A DNA stretch of 64,000 nt from Clostridiales bacterium (GTDB taxonomy: Bacteria > Bacillota > Clostridia > Christensenellales > CAG-314), in the NCBI GenBank assembly GCA_022508375.1, contig JAFLVJ010000005.1:62001-126000 (forward strand), read 5' to 3'. This document shows positions 1 to 8,591 of this stretch, one piece after another (position 1 is the first letter of the stretch; every line of letters starts with the position of its first letter). The position numbers and the translations under genes were made by a program. A model generated the notes under the pieces. The model was not told the origin of the DNA. It saw nothing but the letters and a program-made list of their open reading frames with translations, and ran no database searches.

Positions 1-978
1 TGCTTCGGGAGTCATTGTATCATGCGGATTACTGCCGCCGAATTGGTTTTCCACGAAGTAAGACGGATTGTTCATCTTGCCGATATCGTGATAGTATGCT
101 GCTGCACGTGCCATAACCGCGCTTTCGCCGATTGCCGCTGCGCACGCTTCAACGTATGTAGCAACCGTCAGGCAGTGATTGTAGGTTCCGGGCGCCTTTT
201 CAAACAGTTTGCGCATAAGGCTGCTATCTGATGTTGCAATTTCGGAAAATCTGAACACGGATGAAACGTTGAATATCTTTTCAAACAACGGTACCAGCAC
301 AAACATCAACATTACGCCCACCATTCCGCTGGCAAATGAGAACACAATCTTGAAGATATAGACGTCCCATGCCCACAAATCCTGGAACATTGCGTAACTG
401 ATAGTCGCGCATACAACCGAAATGATACCTTCGGCAATACCAACAGCCAAGTATCTTGAACGGCGGTAATGTCTGCCCAATACGTAGGACACAAATACCG
501 TTTCGATTACGCCGCCAAACAGCAGATAGAAAAAGTTTTCCGTTGCAAGCGTTGCGTTAAGTCGCCAGTTGATGTCCTGCATGAAGCACAACATTATAAT
601 AATAAAGTTTGCTATGAATCCGCATTTACCGGATACTATCAATGAAAGTATCAACGCGCACAATGCAAATGGAACAAGATTGATCATGTAGTCCCACAAC
701 GGAGATAGCTGTATCAGCGCATAGGACACAATCATCGTAATAAACATTGCCCAAGTCTTGCGCATACTTTCCATTACGGCAACGTCGCTGAAATAGATAT
801 ACAAAGCCAACGCAAAAAGCAGCATCGCAAGCGTGGAAAGTTGTATCGCCACCTTAACAACACTGAGATTTGGAATGTTGGGCAATATCGAAAGCGTCGC
901 GAACAAAATATACACAGCAAAGTAGCTGCCTATTACGTTACGCCACTTGATATTGGTGATTTTTTTTGTTTTCTTCAT
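1..978 (-). CDS. pgpH: PgpH/YqfF-type 7TM-HD phosphohydrolase, 3' end outside window
   Basis: The first 326 codons are visible and the gene runs off the window start. The protein begins with a short basic tail and passes at once into about six to seven hydrophobic membrane segments (residues ~14-240). A cytosolic HD domain follows, with an APGTYNHCL segment and the metal-binding YYHDIGK motif. 7TM-HD proteins of this family (PgpH) hydrolyse c-di-AMP. Family members normally have a large extracellular domain between a first membrane helix and the 7TM block, but here the ATG leads straight into the 7TM block, so the sensor domain appears absent. The ATG overlaps the phoH stop by one base (TAATG), which suggests translational coupling. 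The cluster order yqfC-yqfD-phoH-pgpH matches Bacillus and Clostridia. The family call is firm; c-di-AMP activity is inferred. Confidence 0.9.
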   Translation of the reverse strand, partial: MKKTKKITNIKWRNVIGSYFAVYILFATLSILPNIPNLSVVKVAIQLSTLAMLLFALALYIYFSDVAVMESMRKTWAMFITMIVSYALIQLSPLWDYMINLVPFALCALILSLIVSGKCGFIANFIIIMLCFMQDINWRLNATLATENFFYLLFGGVIETVFVSYVLGRHYRRSRYLAVGIAEGIISVVCATISYAMFQDLWAWDVYIFKIVFSFASGMVGVMLMFVLVPLFEKIFNVSSVFRFSEIATSDSSLMRKLFEKAPGTYNHCLTVATYVEACAAAIGESAVMARAAAYYHDIGKMNNPSYFVENQFGGSNPHDTMTPEA

Positions 979-1928
979 TATTTATCCTCTGTTTCGTATG
1001 CCTTGACGATTTTTTGCACCAAAGGATGGCGCACAACGTCTTTTTCATTGAGACGAATAATACCTATATCGTCTATATCTTTGAGAATTTTAATCGCGTG
1101 TTTTAAACCCGACGTCAATCCTTTGGGAAGGTCCACCTGAGTAAGGTCACCCGTGATTACCATTTTACTGTTTTCGCCCAGTCTTGTCAAAAACATTTTT
1201 ATTTGTTCGCGCGTGGTATTTTGCGCTTCATCCAATATAACGTAGGCGTTGCTGAGCGTCCGTCCGCGCATGTAGGCAAGGGGCGCAATCTCTATGGTAC
1301 CGCGCTCCATCAACTTGCCGTACGTTTCCAACCCAAGCATTTCCTGCAATGCGTCATAGAGCGGACGAAGATACGGATTGACCTTTTCCTGCAAATCACC
1401 GGGCAAAAAGCCGAGTTTTTCGCCTGCTTCTACTGCCGGACGTGTCAAAATTATCTTTTCTACCTGCTTGGCCTTGTATGCGTTGACAGCAATAGCCACT
1501 GCAAGGTACGTTTTACCTGTACCTGCGGGTCCCACGCCGAAAGTAATGGTATTTTTCTTCATTAAATCGACGTACTTTTTCTGTCCGACGGTTTTGCACT
1601 TTATTGGCTTGCCACGGCTGGTAATTGCTACAATATCATTGAGTAGTTCGTCAACTTCATCCAACTTATCCGACTTGGCAAGATCGCACAGATAGTTTAC
1701 TCTGCCTATATCTACGTTGTCGTCGCTGTAAATGAAACTTTTAAGCTTTTCCACCACGGACATTGCTTTGTTGACGTTTGCTTCTTCGCCGTACAGACTG
1801 CTTTGACCGTCCTGCATCACAACCTTGACGTCAAAAGCCGTACAAATGGTTTTGATGTTTTCGTCAAACGGTCCGAATAGTTTGACAAGCTCATCCATGG
1901 ATTCAACTTCTATTTTTCTTGAAATCAA
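978..1928 (-). CDS. phoH: PhoH-family ATPase
   Basis: 316 aa, the usual length for PhoH/YbeZ. The N-terminal third is KH-like. The P-loop ATPase domain has Walker A GPAGTGKT (residue ~135) and Walker B VILDEAQNT. The segment TGDLTQVDLP after Walker B is typical of the family. PhoH proteins are cytosolic NTPases linked to RNA metabolism and are often encoded beside ybeY. The gene lies 14 bp after yqfD and overlaps pgpH by one base, so it is probably part of one transcript from yqfC to pgpH. The exact physiological substrate of the family is unsettled. Confidence 0.93.
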   Translation of the reverse strand: MISRKIEVESMDELVKLFGPFDENIKTICTAFDVKVVMQDGQSSLYGEEANVNKAMSVVEKLKSFIYSDDNVDIGRVNYLCDLAKSDKLDEVDELLNDIVAITSRGKPIKCKTVGQKKYVDLMKKNTITFGVGPAGTGKTYLAVAIAVNAYKAKQVEKIILTRPAVEAGEKLGFLPGDLQEKVNPYLRPLYDALQEMLGLETYGKLMERGTIEIAPLAYMRGRTLSNAYVILDEAQNTTREQIKMFLTRLGENSKMVITGDLTQVDLPKGLTSGLKHAIKILKDIDDIGIIRLNEKDVVRHPLVQKIVKAYETEDK

Positions 1929-1942
1929 ACTAAATCTCCCAA

Positions 1943-3025
1943 TTACTCTATTTGTATTTCACCGTATAGCGTTACGGTTACTCCATTAGTTTGCGTGATA
2001 TATTGCGTATCAATTACAGTAAAGTCGCAACTTAACTTCGCTTGTTCGAGCGCCTGCAATTGTAACTGCTCCAGACACTCATCTATTGTCGCGGAAACGC
2101 TAACCGTTTTCATTTCTCGGTAAAAAAGCGATACAATTTCCAGATTCAACGGATACAGAAATCTCGAATTTGTTTCGAGAGTGAACTGCTCGAACGGACA
2201 GCTTTTGCTGTAAATCTTGCCGAACAGCGATACGCCCGTGCAGGTAAAGACATTGCCCGTCTCCACTGTTTCCGTCCTGTAACCCGAGTATTCGGCAAAG
2301 CCTGTAGCGGATATTTGCAGGGTAACCCTACCTAACGCGTAAACAGTGTCGAACGTTCCGTCGTTGTATATACGCTTGCCTTCGATGAGCACGTCGCCAA
2401 CGTTAACCGTATCCCCCACTTTTACGAGAGCGTTACCCTGTTCGCATACGACGGAAGTTACTACACCCGAGCGGGTTGCCACAACATCACGGCTCTTGGT
2501 CATATCAATGGGATCATCTATTTGCTTTTTTGCCACGACGTTTACGTACAGCACGCTACCCGAACGCGTAACAACTGCATACATGGCGTCCATCTTGTTG
2601 GCGAGCGTATTTTCCAATACGTCCACATCAAGCTTGGACATATTGCAACCGATTGTTACCCCGATATCGCTCAGAGCCTCACTTACAAGTGCGTTATCAA
2701 AATCTCCGCTTATCACAATTTTGAAACAGAAATGCGAAGATAACACTAGAATAAGTACAGTTAACAGGCAAAAAATTGGCAAAACAAAGCGAAATCTCAA
2801 AAATTTTGCCACCGCGGTGATACCGACGTATTTTATACCGATTATATTATAGCACTTTTCCTGTAATAATGCAATGGTTTGTTTGGCGCGCGCCGACGGA
2901 ACGCTGATTACACATCTTTTGCCCGTTCGTTCCACCTTGTAAAGCGTGATGTCGGATTTGGCAAGGGTGGATAATAGTCTGGCGACGTTTAATCCCTCGA
3001 AGGTGATTTCACAACTATTTTTCAT
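1943..3025 (-). CDS. yqfD: Sporulation protein YqfD
   Basis: 360 aa. A cytosolic N-terminal region (~1-85) is followed by one hydrophobic helix (VLPIFCLLTVLILVLSS, ~93-110) and a large extracytoplasmic part rich in beta structure. This is the arrangement of YqfD, a stage IV sporulation membrane protein. The start overlaps the end of yqfC by 11 bases and phoH follows, exactly the order known from spore-formers. The protein is presumably made in the mother cell and acts in spore coat or cortex assembly. Its molecular activity is unknown. Presence of yqfC/yqfD indicates that the host lineage carries, or once carried, sporulation genes. Confidence 0.9.
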   Translation of the reverse strand: MKNSCEITFEGLNVARLLSTLAKSDITLYKVERTGKRCVISVPSARAKQTIALLQEKCYNIIGIKYVGITAVAKFLRFRFVLPIFCLLTVLILVLSSHFCFKIVISGDFDNALVSEALSDIGVTIGCNMSKLDVDVLENTLANKMDAMYAVVTRSGSVLYVNVVAKKQIDDPIDMTKSRDVVATRSGVVTSVVCEQGNALVKVGDTVNVGDVLIEGKRIYNDGTFDTVYALGRVTLQISATGFAEYSGYRTETVETGNVFTCTGVSLFGKIYSKSCPFEQFTLETNSRFLYPLNLEIVSLFYREMKTVSVSATIDECLEQLQLQALEQAKLSCDFTVIDTQYITQTNGVTVTLYGEIQIE

Positions 3026-3293
3026 TGCCTTTCACCTCGACGGAAATTATCGCGCCAACAACTACTGCGAAGTGCTTTTCCAAGCATTTGATACGCAGAT
3101 CATTGCCACTTATACGCAATGTCCCCTTTTTAACGGCAAAGGATACCGTTTCCGTTGAATATTCCACAACGCCCTTGTGTCCTTCTATAACTGCCGTATG
3201 TCCGCCAAAAACGGAAAATTTGTAGTCATTTACCAGCGTTGCAAGCTCCAAACCGCATATATTCGCTATACTTTGAGAAAAAGAATTGTTCAT
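3015..3293 (-). CDS. yqfC: Sporulation protein YqfC (YabP family)
   Basis: 92 aa, the usual size for YabP/YqfC. It is a small all-beta protein with the family pattern of a Gly-rich segment (VFGGHTAVIEGHKGVVEYS) and a C-terminal strand rich in basic residues. It overlaps the yqfD start and is the first gene of the yqfC-yqfD-phoH-pgpH unit. YqfC acts with YqfD in stage IV sporulation. No strong SD is visible upstream of the ATG in the AT-rich 3294-3330 stretch. Confidence 0.88.
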   Translation of the reverse strand: MNNSFSQSIANICGLELATLVNDYKFSVFGGHTAVIEGHKGVVEYSTETVSFAVKKGTLRISGNDLRIKCLEKHFAVVVGAIISVEVKGNEK

Positions 3294-3396
3294 ATCTCTA
3301 ATATATGAGAGATTTCACAATTCTTTCGTTGTAAGATTGTTTGAATATAAAACGTTTACGTAACGTTAAATATTTGCATTATAAAATCTGTAATTT

Positions 3397-3654
3397 TTAC
3401 AAAAGTTTATCCAATATTGCGGATATTTCCTGCAACTTTTCCTTGCTGTCATCACCTGTTGAGTGTAGCACACAATTGCATAGGTGGGCGTTTAGCACGT
3501 CCTTATTAACCTTGGACAATATTGCTTGACACGCCATTATTTGGTTGGATATTTCGATGCAGTAGCGATTTTCCTCAATCATCTTGAGAATACCGTCAAT
3601 TTGACCGCGCGCAGTTTTAAGCAAGCGCTCGTTTTTCTCCCTGTTGGCTGTCAT
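3397..3654 (-). CDS. csoR: CsoR-type copper-sensing repressor
   Basis: 85 aa all-helical DUF156/CsoR protein. It contains the signature [13 protein letters not shown] near the N-terminus, then the Cu(I) ligand set Cys (ENRYCIE), His and Cys (NAHLCNC). The Cys-His-Cys triad separates copper sensors from FrmR/RcnR relatives. CsoR dimers release DNA when Cu(I) binds. The gene overlaps copA by ATGA, so repressor and pump are co-translated and autoregulated as one unit; csoR as the last gene is a less common order. A likely operator is the C-rich tract near the copA promoter. Confidence 0.9.
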   Translation of the reverse strand: MTANREKNERLLKTARGQIDGILKMIEENRYCIEISNQIMACQAILSKVNKDVLNAHLCNCVLHSTGDDSKEKLQEISAILDKLL

Positions 3655-3866
3655 AGCTGCACCGCCTCAGTGACCGTGTAGCCTGCAGTATCAACGGCTT
3701 TTTTCAGCGCGTCAACCTTTACCTTATCCTTGACTTCCACAGTTGCGCTCTTGTCTTCGAGACTAACCGCAACGCTGAGCACTCCGCGTGTGTCGCGCAA
3801 TGCCTTTTCCACGCGTCCCGTGCAATGTCCACACATCATTCCGTCAATTTTAAGTAAGTATTTCAT
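3651..3866 (-). CDS. Possible separate CopZ-like chaperone from internal start in copA
   Basis: An in-frame ATG inside copA at 3866 is preceded five bases upstream by a perfect Shine-Dalgarno, AAAGGAGG (3871-3878). Initiation there would give a free 71-residue protein starting [15 protein letters not shown], exactly the size and fold of CopZ copper chaperones. The SD is read in frame as part of the linker (KSKEA). Either a former copZ gene lost the copA stop codon and kept its signals, or both a fused and a free form are made. E. coli achieves the same dual output from copA by frameshifting. Seen: SD, ATG and domain boundary. Inferred: actual use. Confidence 0.45.
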   Translation of the reverse strand: MKYLLKIDGMMCGHCTGRVEKALRDTRGVLSVAVSLEDKSATVEVKDKVKVDALKKAVDTAGYTVTEAVQL

Positions 3867-6230
3867 AGTTGCCTCCTTTGACTTATCTGTTTGATTTAGT
3901 TGTTGCTCTATTGATAGTTCCGTGCTTGTTTGCTTAGCTTCCAACGACTTTGTCGCACGTACCTTTTTCGGTTTGTAGATATTTCCCAAATTCAATCGCA
4001 ATGCGTTCATTACTACGCAGAAACTTGACAGACTCATTGCAGCCGCTCCAAACATAGGATTAAGCGTTAGCCCGAGGGATACGAATACTCCCGCTGCAAG
4101 CGGTATGCCAAGCGCATTGTATATAAATGCCCAAAACAAGTTTTCATAAATATTGCGCAAGGTGGAACGGCTTAGTCGAATAGCCGCCGGCACGTCCAAA
4201 AGATTGCTTTTCATCAGCACAACGTCTGCCGCGTCAATGGCGACGTCAGTACCTGCGCCGATTGCCATACCAATGTCGGCAGTTGTCAATGCAGGCGCGT
4301 CATTGATACCGTCGCCCACCATTACAACTTTTCCCTTGGATTTCAAGTTTCTGACAATGCTTTCCTTACCGTCGGGCAGTACCCCGGCTATAACCTCATC
4401 TACACCTGCCTGTTTGCCAATTGCCTGCGCCGTCCTTTCGTTATCACCTGTAAGCATGACAACATGAATACCCATAGCCTGAAGTTGCGATATAGCCTTG
4501 GGACTGTCCGCTTTGATAACGTCTGCTACGGCGATGATTCCGCAAAGCTTGCCGTCACGGCAAAAGTACAGTGGAGTCTTGCCCATTTCCGCAAGTTCTT
4601 CCGCTTTAATCTTGATTAACTCGTCAATATTTGCTTGAGTACTGATAAAGGAATAGTTTCCGCCGCAAACGACGCTATTGTCGAGTTTAGCTGTTAATCC
4701 ATTACCTGTAAGCGTGTTAAACTCCGTAACTTGCTCCAAACTGACATTGCGCTCTTGCGCTTTTTGTATTATTGCGCGCGCAAGAGGATGCTCACTTTTG
4801 TATTCCAACGCGTATGCCAATTGCAACAAGTCTTGCTCCGACGTGTCAACGGGAATGATATCCGTGACCCGTGGTTGTCCTTCGGTTATGGTTCCGGTCT
4901 TGTCCAATACAACGTATTTGGCTTTGCCTGTTTGCTCAAGCGACACCGCCGTCTTAAATAAAATACCGTTTTTTGCTCCTTTACCGTTACCAACCATGAC
5001 CGCAACAGGCGTCGCAAGGCCCAATGCGCACGGACAACTGATTACAAGCACGGATATCGCTCTGGCAAGAGAATAGCCAACCGTTTGCCCAATTGCCAAC
5101 CAAACTACAAATGTTACAAGGGCAATCGCCATAACAGTCGGAACAAAAACACCCGAAACTTTATCCGCAACTTTTGCTATAGGCGCCTTGCTTGCCGCAG
5201 CGTCGCTTACCATCTGAATGATTTGCGACAGGGTTGTATCTTCACCCACTCGGGTTGCCTCGCAACGGATGAATCCCGATTGATTGAGTGTACCCGCCGA
5301 AACGGTACAGCCAACGGTCTTGTCCACAGGGATACTTTCTCCGGTGAGCGTTGATTCGTCCACCGCACTGCTACCTTCGATAACCACGCCATCCACAGGG
5401 ATACTTTCTCCGGGGCGCACCACATACACGTCACCCCTTTTTACCTGTTCGATGGGAACGGTAACTTCTTCGCCGTCAATTACTACTACAGCAGTTTTAG
5501 GTGCGAGTTTCATGAGTCCCTTCAACGCGTTTGTTGTTTTACCCTTGGAACGCGCTTCCAGCATTTTACCGAGTGTAATAAGCGTTAAAATAGTTGCGGC
5601 GGATTCAAAGTAAAACTCATCCATGTACATCATGACCGATTCGTGGTTGCCTTTTACTTGCGCATCCGTCATCAAAAACAGCGCCACCGTGCTGTACACA
5701 AATGCAGCCGTTGCTCCAAGCGCCACCAAAGCGTCCATATTGGGAGCACGTCGCCACAGACTTTTGAAGCCGTTCACAAAAAACCTTTGGTTTATTACCA
5801 TGATTATTGCCGAAAGAATCAACTGAACAAGTCCCATCGCAACGTGATTGTCAGCCAAAAACGACGGCAACGGCCACCCCCACATCATATGCCCCATTGA
5901 CACGTACATCAACAGCAACAAAAACACTAACGAAACAATAAAACAGCGCAACAGCTTGGGCGTTTCCCTATCAATTAACCCTTCATCACTTGTGGCAGAT
6001 ACTGTATTGTTACCCGTTTGACTCTTTACTTTCGCATCGTACCCGGCATTCTTTACAGCTGTGACAATGGAATCAACGTTTGTCTTGCTTTCATCAAACT
6101 CCACCGCCATACTGTTGGTTAACAAATTAACGGATACTGTTGTAACGCCGCTTAACTTTTTGACTGCGTTTTCAACGTGCGACGAACAAGCCGCGCACGT
6201 CATTCCCATAACGTCAAACTTTGCTTTCAT
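3651..6230 (-). CDS. copA: Copper-exporting P1B-ATPase with C-terminal CopZ-like domain
   Basis: 859 aa from the ATG preceded by AAAGGAG; an upstream in-frame ATG at 6296 lacks an SD and lies in promoter-leader DNA. Order: N-terminal heavy-metal domain with GMTCAAC (12-15), membrane helices, actuator domain with TGES (~297), the transport motif CPC (399-401), phosphorylation site DKTGT (Asp443), and GDGINDAP hinge. A second heavy-metal domain with MMCGHC forms the last ~71 residues after a polar Gln/Ser-rich linker. It pumps Cu(I) out across the membrane. Most CopA proteins carry their metal domains at the N-terminus only; here a CopZ-like chaperone appears fused to the C-terminus. It is transcribed with csoR. 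Confidence 0.95.
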   Translation of the reverse strand: MKAKFDVMGMTCAACSSHVENAVKKLSGVTTVSVNLLTNSMAVEFDESKTNVDSIVTAVKNAGYDAKVKSQTGNNTVSATSDEGLIDRETPKLLRCFIVSLVFLLLLMYVSMGHMMWGWPLPSFLADNHVAMGLVQLILSAIIMVINQRFFVNGFKSLWRRAPNMDALVALGATAAFVYSTVALFLMTDAQVKGNHESVMMYMDEFYFESAATILTLITLGKMLEARSKGKTTNALKGLMKLAPKTAVVVIDGEEVTVPIEQVKRGDVYVVRPGESIPVDGVVIEGSSAVDESTLTGESIPVDKTVGCTVSAGTLNQSGFIRCEATRVGEDTTLSQIIQMVSDAAASKAPIAKVADKVSGVFVPTVMAIALVTFVVWLAIGQTVGYSLARAISVLVISCPCALGLATPVAVMVGNGKGAKNGILFKTAVSLEQTGKAKYVVLDKTGTITEGQPRVTDIIPVDTSEQDLLQLAYALEYKSEHPLARAIIQKAQERNVSLEQVTEFNTLTGNGLTAKLDNSVVCGGNYSFISTQANIDELIKIKAEELAEMGKTPLYFCRDGKLCGIIAVADVIKADSPKAISQLQAMGIHVVMLTGDNERTAQAIGKQAGVDEVIAGVLPDGKESIVRNLKSKGKVVMVGDGINDAPALTTADIGMAIGAGTDVAIDAADVVLMKSNLLDVPAAIRLSRSTLRNIYENLFWAFIYNALGIPLAAGVFVSLGLTLNPMFGAAAMSLSSFCVVMNALRLNLGNIYKPKKVRATKSLEAKQTSTELSIEQQLNQTDKSKEATMKYLLKIDGMMCGHCTGRVEKALRDTRGVLSVAVSLEDKSATVEVKDKVKVDALKKAVDTAGYTVTEAVQL

Positions 6231-6346
6231 TATTATTACTCCTTTCTCTACACATTTGTGTATAGAAACACACATCAACGAGGGTGTCCACCACAAAACA
6301 ATCTACAACAAAGAGACGCCGTTTTGTGTGTAATACACGAGCGACA

Positions 6347-6398
6347 CCACCCCCACCCAGTGTATGTGTATTATACATCTTATTATGCTCAAATGCAA
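6347..6398 (-). promoter_or_regulatory. copA-csoR promoter with G-rich putative CsoR site
   Basis: Reading the minus strand: -35 TTGCAT (6393-6398), 17-bp spacer, perfect -10 TATAAT (6370-6375), then a G-rich tract GGGTGGGGGTGG (6347-6358) around the expected transcription start. CsoR operators are G-tract containing, so this is the best operator candidate. The leader further down (6249-6266) has an imperfect hairpin of ACACA/TGTGT just before the SD. Confidence 0.6.
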
Positions 6399-6479
6399 GT
6401 AAAAATAAACATTTTATTTCGATACACGAGTTTATATAAATAGCATTGAAAATAAACATAAAAAACAAGTCGCGTTTGC

Positions 6480-6508
6480 TTGACTTGCGTTCGACAAAGA
6501 TTTACAAT
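6480..6508 (+). promoter_or_regulatory. Promoter of the ion permease gene
   Basis: TTGACT (6480-6485), 17-bp spacer, TACAAT (6503-6508). The predicted start lies about 10 nt before the ATG at 6526, and only a weak SD (GCGG) is visible. Confidence 0.6.
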
Positions 6509-6525
6509 TTTTCGCGGTAAAAATT

Positions 6526-7674
6526 ATGGCTACAAGTGTTAATTCACATCAACATAAACATCACTTTCACGTGGGTGCATTTGTCAAGAAATACGCAATG
6601 CCTATCATTGCCGTCACTTTGGCGCTGATAACTTGCATTTTTGTGCCGTTTGACAAGGCGTATCTTGGATATTTCGACCTATCTACGCTTGCAACGTTAT
6701 TTTGCACGCTTGCAGTTGTATCCGCATTTAAAAACATACGATTTTTTACTTGGCTTGCCAAGAAAATTGTTTTAAAATTCGGCAATCTGCGCAATACCGT
6801 ATTCGCGCTTGTGTTTGTGACCTACTTCGGCTCCATGGTAATGGCAAACGATATGGCGCTGATTACTTTTTTACCACTAGGCTACGTTGCGTTGGACAGC
6901 TGTAACAGACGGGACAAAATGCCTATCGTTTTCGTAATGCAAAACGTCGCGGCAAATCTTGGAGGTATGTTAACGCCATTTGGCAATCCGCAAAACATAT
7001 ATCTATTCGGATTTTACCAATTGAATACGGTTGAGTTTTTGAGAATCATGGCGCTACCGTGCGCTGTTGCTCTGCTTTTGATTGTAGGCGTGTGCCTGTT
7101 CGTCAAAAAGGACAAAATTCAGCTTTACGCCGAGCAAGAAAAAACGCCGTCCACATGGAGATCCATTGTTTACGCCGCGCTGTTTGTGTTGTCTGTACTC
7201 ATCGTATTTGACGTGCTACCTTGGTACATAGTTTTTGCCATAGTTATCATTGCTATGTTGGCACTGGATTACAAGGCGCTCGGCAAGGTGGACTACGGTC
7301 TGTTACTAACCTTTACAGCTTTTTTCGTTTTTTCGGGCAATCTTGCGCGCATTGACGCTATCAACGATATTCTGTCGAAAATTGTGTCCACTTCTCCGTT
7401 ACTTGTTGGAGTTGCCAGTTGTCAGTTTATCAGTAACGTACCGACCGCAGTACTGCTATCCAAGTTTACCACCGATTACAGCAACTTGATTGTTGCTGTA
7501 AACATTGGCGGATTGGGTACCCCCATCGCTTCACTTGCCAGCCTGATAACGCTAAACGAGTTTAAAAAGAACAACCCCACGGGAATCAAGCGGTATCTGG
7601 CAGTGTTTTTTGCAATCAATTTCTCTTTCCTGATTGTATTGATGGGCGCACAACTGCTTGCAATGCTGTTTTAA
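6526..7674 (+). CDS. ArsB/CitM-type ion permease (IT superfamily)
   Basis: 382 aa, strongly hydrophobic with about ten membrane segments. Two half-repeats each carry a typical loop motif: TPFGNPQN in the first half and SNVPTAVLL in the second. These place it in the ArsB/NhaD/CitM ion-transporter superfamily. Substrate cannot be told from sequence. The cytoplasmic N-terminus is His-rich (HQHKHHFH, residues 8-15), unusual for the family and suggestive of metal binding. It is divergent from copA across a shared 300-bp regulatory region, so a metal-linked role is possible but unproven. It ends before a long hairpin terminator shared with the opposite tRNA-Arg. Confidence 0.8.
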   Translation: MATSVNSHQHKHHFHVGAFVKKYAMPIIAVTLALITCIFVPFDKAYLGYFDLSTLATLFCTLAVVSAFKNIRFFTWLAKKIVLKFGNLRNTVFALVFVTYFGSMVMANDMALITFLPLGYVALDSCNRRDKMPIVFVMQNVAANLGGMLTPFGNPQNIYLFGFYQLNTVEFLRIMALPCAVALLLIVGVCLFVKKDKIQLYAEQEKTPSTWRSIVYAALFVLSVLIVFDVLPWYIVFAIVIIAMLALDYKALGKVDYGLLLTFTAFFVFSGNLARIDAINDILSKIVSTSPLLVGVASCQFISNVPTAVLLSKFTTDYSNLIVAVNIGGLGTPIASLASLITLNEFKKNNPTGIKRYLAVFFAINFSFLIVLMGAQLLAMLF

Positions 7675-7744
7675 CAGACTGTATGTGTAGAGCCGTGTCA
7701 ATACACAAATTCCTAATATAGGAAATGCCCAATTTCATAAAGAC

Positions 7745-7775
7745 AAACGCAAGTTGACGACCTCAACTTGCGTTT
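7745..7775. terminator. Bidirectional terminator
   Basis: Perfect 13-bp stem (AAACGCAAGTTGA and its complement, 7745-7757/7763-7775) with a 5-nt loop. It lies between the convergent permease gene and tRNA-Arg. Confidence 0.75.
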
Positions 7776-7786
7776 ATAATTGTTTA

Positions 7787-7862
7787 TGGCCTACCCGTCG
7801 GGATTCGAACCCGAAACAACGCCGTCGGAGGGCGTAATTTTATCCAGTTAGACTACGGGTAG
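7787..7862 (-). tRNA. tRNA-Arg(CCG)
   Basis: Complete cloverleaf: acceptor CTACCCG/CGGGTAG, anticodon stem ACGCC/GGCGT with loop CTCCGAC (anticodon CCG), T-arm TCGGG-TTCGAAT-CCCGA. The terminal CCA is encoded (7787-7789). Confidence 0.95.
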
Positions 7863-8024
7863 GTAAATAAGTACATATAGTATAGCATATTATTTGTGGG
7901 TAAGCAAATACTTTGTTTACAGTACAATCATTAAATACACGTTCAAGACAAAAAATATTGTTAAAAATAGCGCAAAACTGTTGATAAAAATCCTCTAATG
8001 TGGTATATTAAATAGGCAATTCGT

Positions 8025-8110
8025 GCTGGTGTGGTGGAATGGCAGACGCGTCGGACTCAAAATCCGATGTTGGTGACAACGTGTGGGTTCAAGTCCCACC
8101 ACCAGCACCA
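8025..8110 (+). tRNA. tRNA-Leu(CAA)
   Basis: Class II tRNA with long variable arm. Acceptor GCTGGTG/CACCAGC, anticodon stem TCGGA/TCCGA with loop CTCAAAA (anticodon CAA), T-arm GTGGG-TTCAAGT-CCCAC and encoded CCA. It marks the left side of the restriction-modification island; a degenerate relative sits on the right side at 11932. Confidence 0.95.
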
Positions 8111-8114
8111 AAAA

Positions 8115-8165
8115 AAAAGGATTATGAAAATGATACAAAGATATCGGCTTCATAATCCTTTTTTC
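8115..8165 (+). terminator. Terminator of tRNA-Leu(CAA)
   Basis: 14-bp stem AAAAGGATTATGAA (8115-8128) pairing with 8149-8162, followed by T residues. Confidence 0.8.
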
Positions 8166-8218
8166 TTTGCATTTTAGACGCTGTTTAGGGCAAAAATCCC
8201 ATAATTCGGGTTTTAACA

Positions 8219-8248
8219 GTACGGCAGGGCGTGTGTCGTACGGCTTTT
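8219..8248 (+). terminator. Second hairpin with T-run
   Basis: Stem GTACGGCA/TGTCGTAC (8219-8226/8234-8241) with a 7-nt loop, then GGCTTTTT. No gene is visible between it and the tRNA-Leu terminator, so it may be a relic or the edge of the island. Confidence 0.55.
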
Positions 8249-8267
8249 TCAATTCGCCCGGCGAAAG

Positions 8268-8324
8268 TAATCGTTAAATTTGTGCCTAATCGTTAAAATT
8301 ATGGGTAATCGATAAATTTGTGGT
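8268..8324 (+). repeat. Left array of three ~19-bp direct repeats
   Basis: Three copies of TAATCGTTAAATTTGTG-like units begin at 8268, 8287 and 8306 (period 19). A similar array in the opposite orientation (TTGAACG units, period 20) lies at 11804-11851 on the other side of the restriction-modification genes. Multiple short repeats at both ends are a feature of IS21-type transposase binding sites. No transposase is present. Confidence 0.6.
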
Positions 8325-8419
8325 TTTAGCATTATACCTGGGCTTAAAGTGAATAGAAATCTACGCAACGATTTTTAATTTTTACATTTTCTGCAGTCGT
8401 CCTGAATAATGTTTTTTAG

Positions 8420-8552
8420 TTGAGTTTCAGCCGAAAAAATGTTATAATAGATAAATCACAGATTCCATTAAAATATTAGTCTTTAAATGCGGTTAAATAA
8501 AATATGTCCGATAAGATTTTTGGTTTACATTTTGATGGAAACGTGTTATAAT
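8420..8552 (+). promoter_or_regulatory. Tandem promoters of the PLD nuclease gene
   Basis: P1: TTGAGT (8420-8425), 17 bp, TATAAT (8443-8448). P2: TTTACA (8524-8529), 17 bp, TATAAT (8547-8552). P2 lies about 40 bp before the ATG at 8592. The ~340 bp between the left repeat array and the ATG hold these promoters and no other recognisable element. Confidence 0.6.
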
Positions 8553-8591
8553 ATATAGTTTATTAATTTCATTATTTAAGGGGGGCTATAT

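Noticed and set aside
7995..8252. 85-codon minus-strand ORF
   Set aside because: It is antisense to tRNA-Leu(CAA); the middle part is simply the complement of the tRNA, a common artefact.
8268..8324. Three direct repeats considered as a CRISPR array
   Set aside because: Units are degenerate, without unique spacers, and no cas gene is near.
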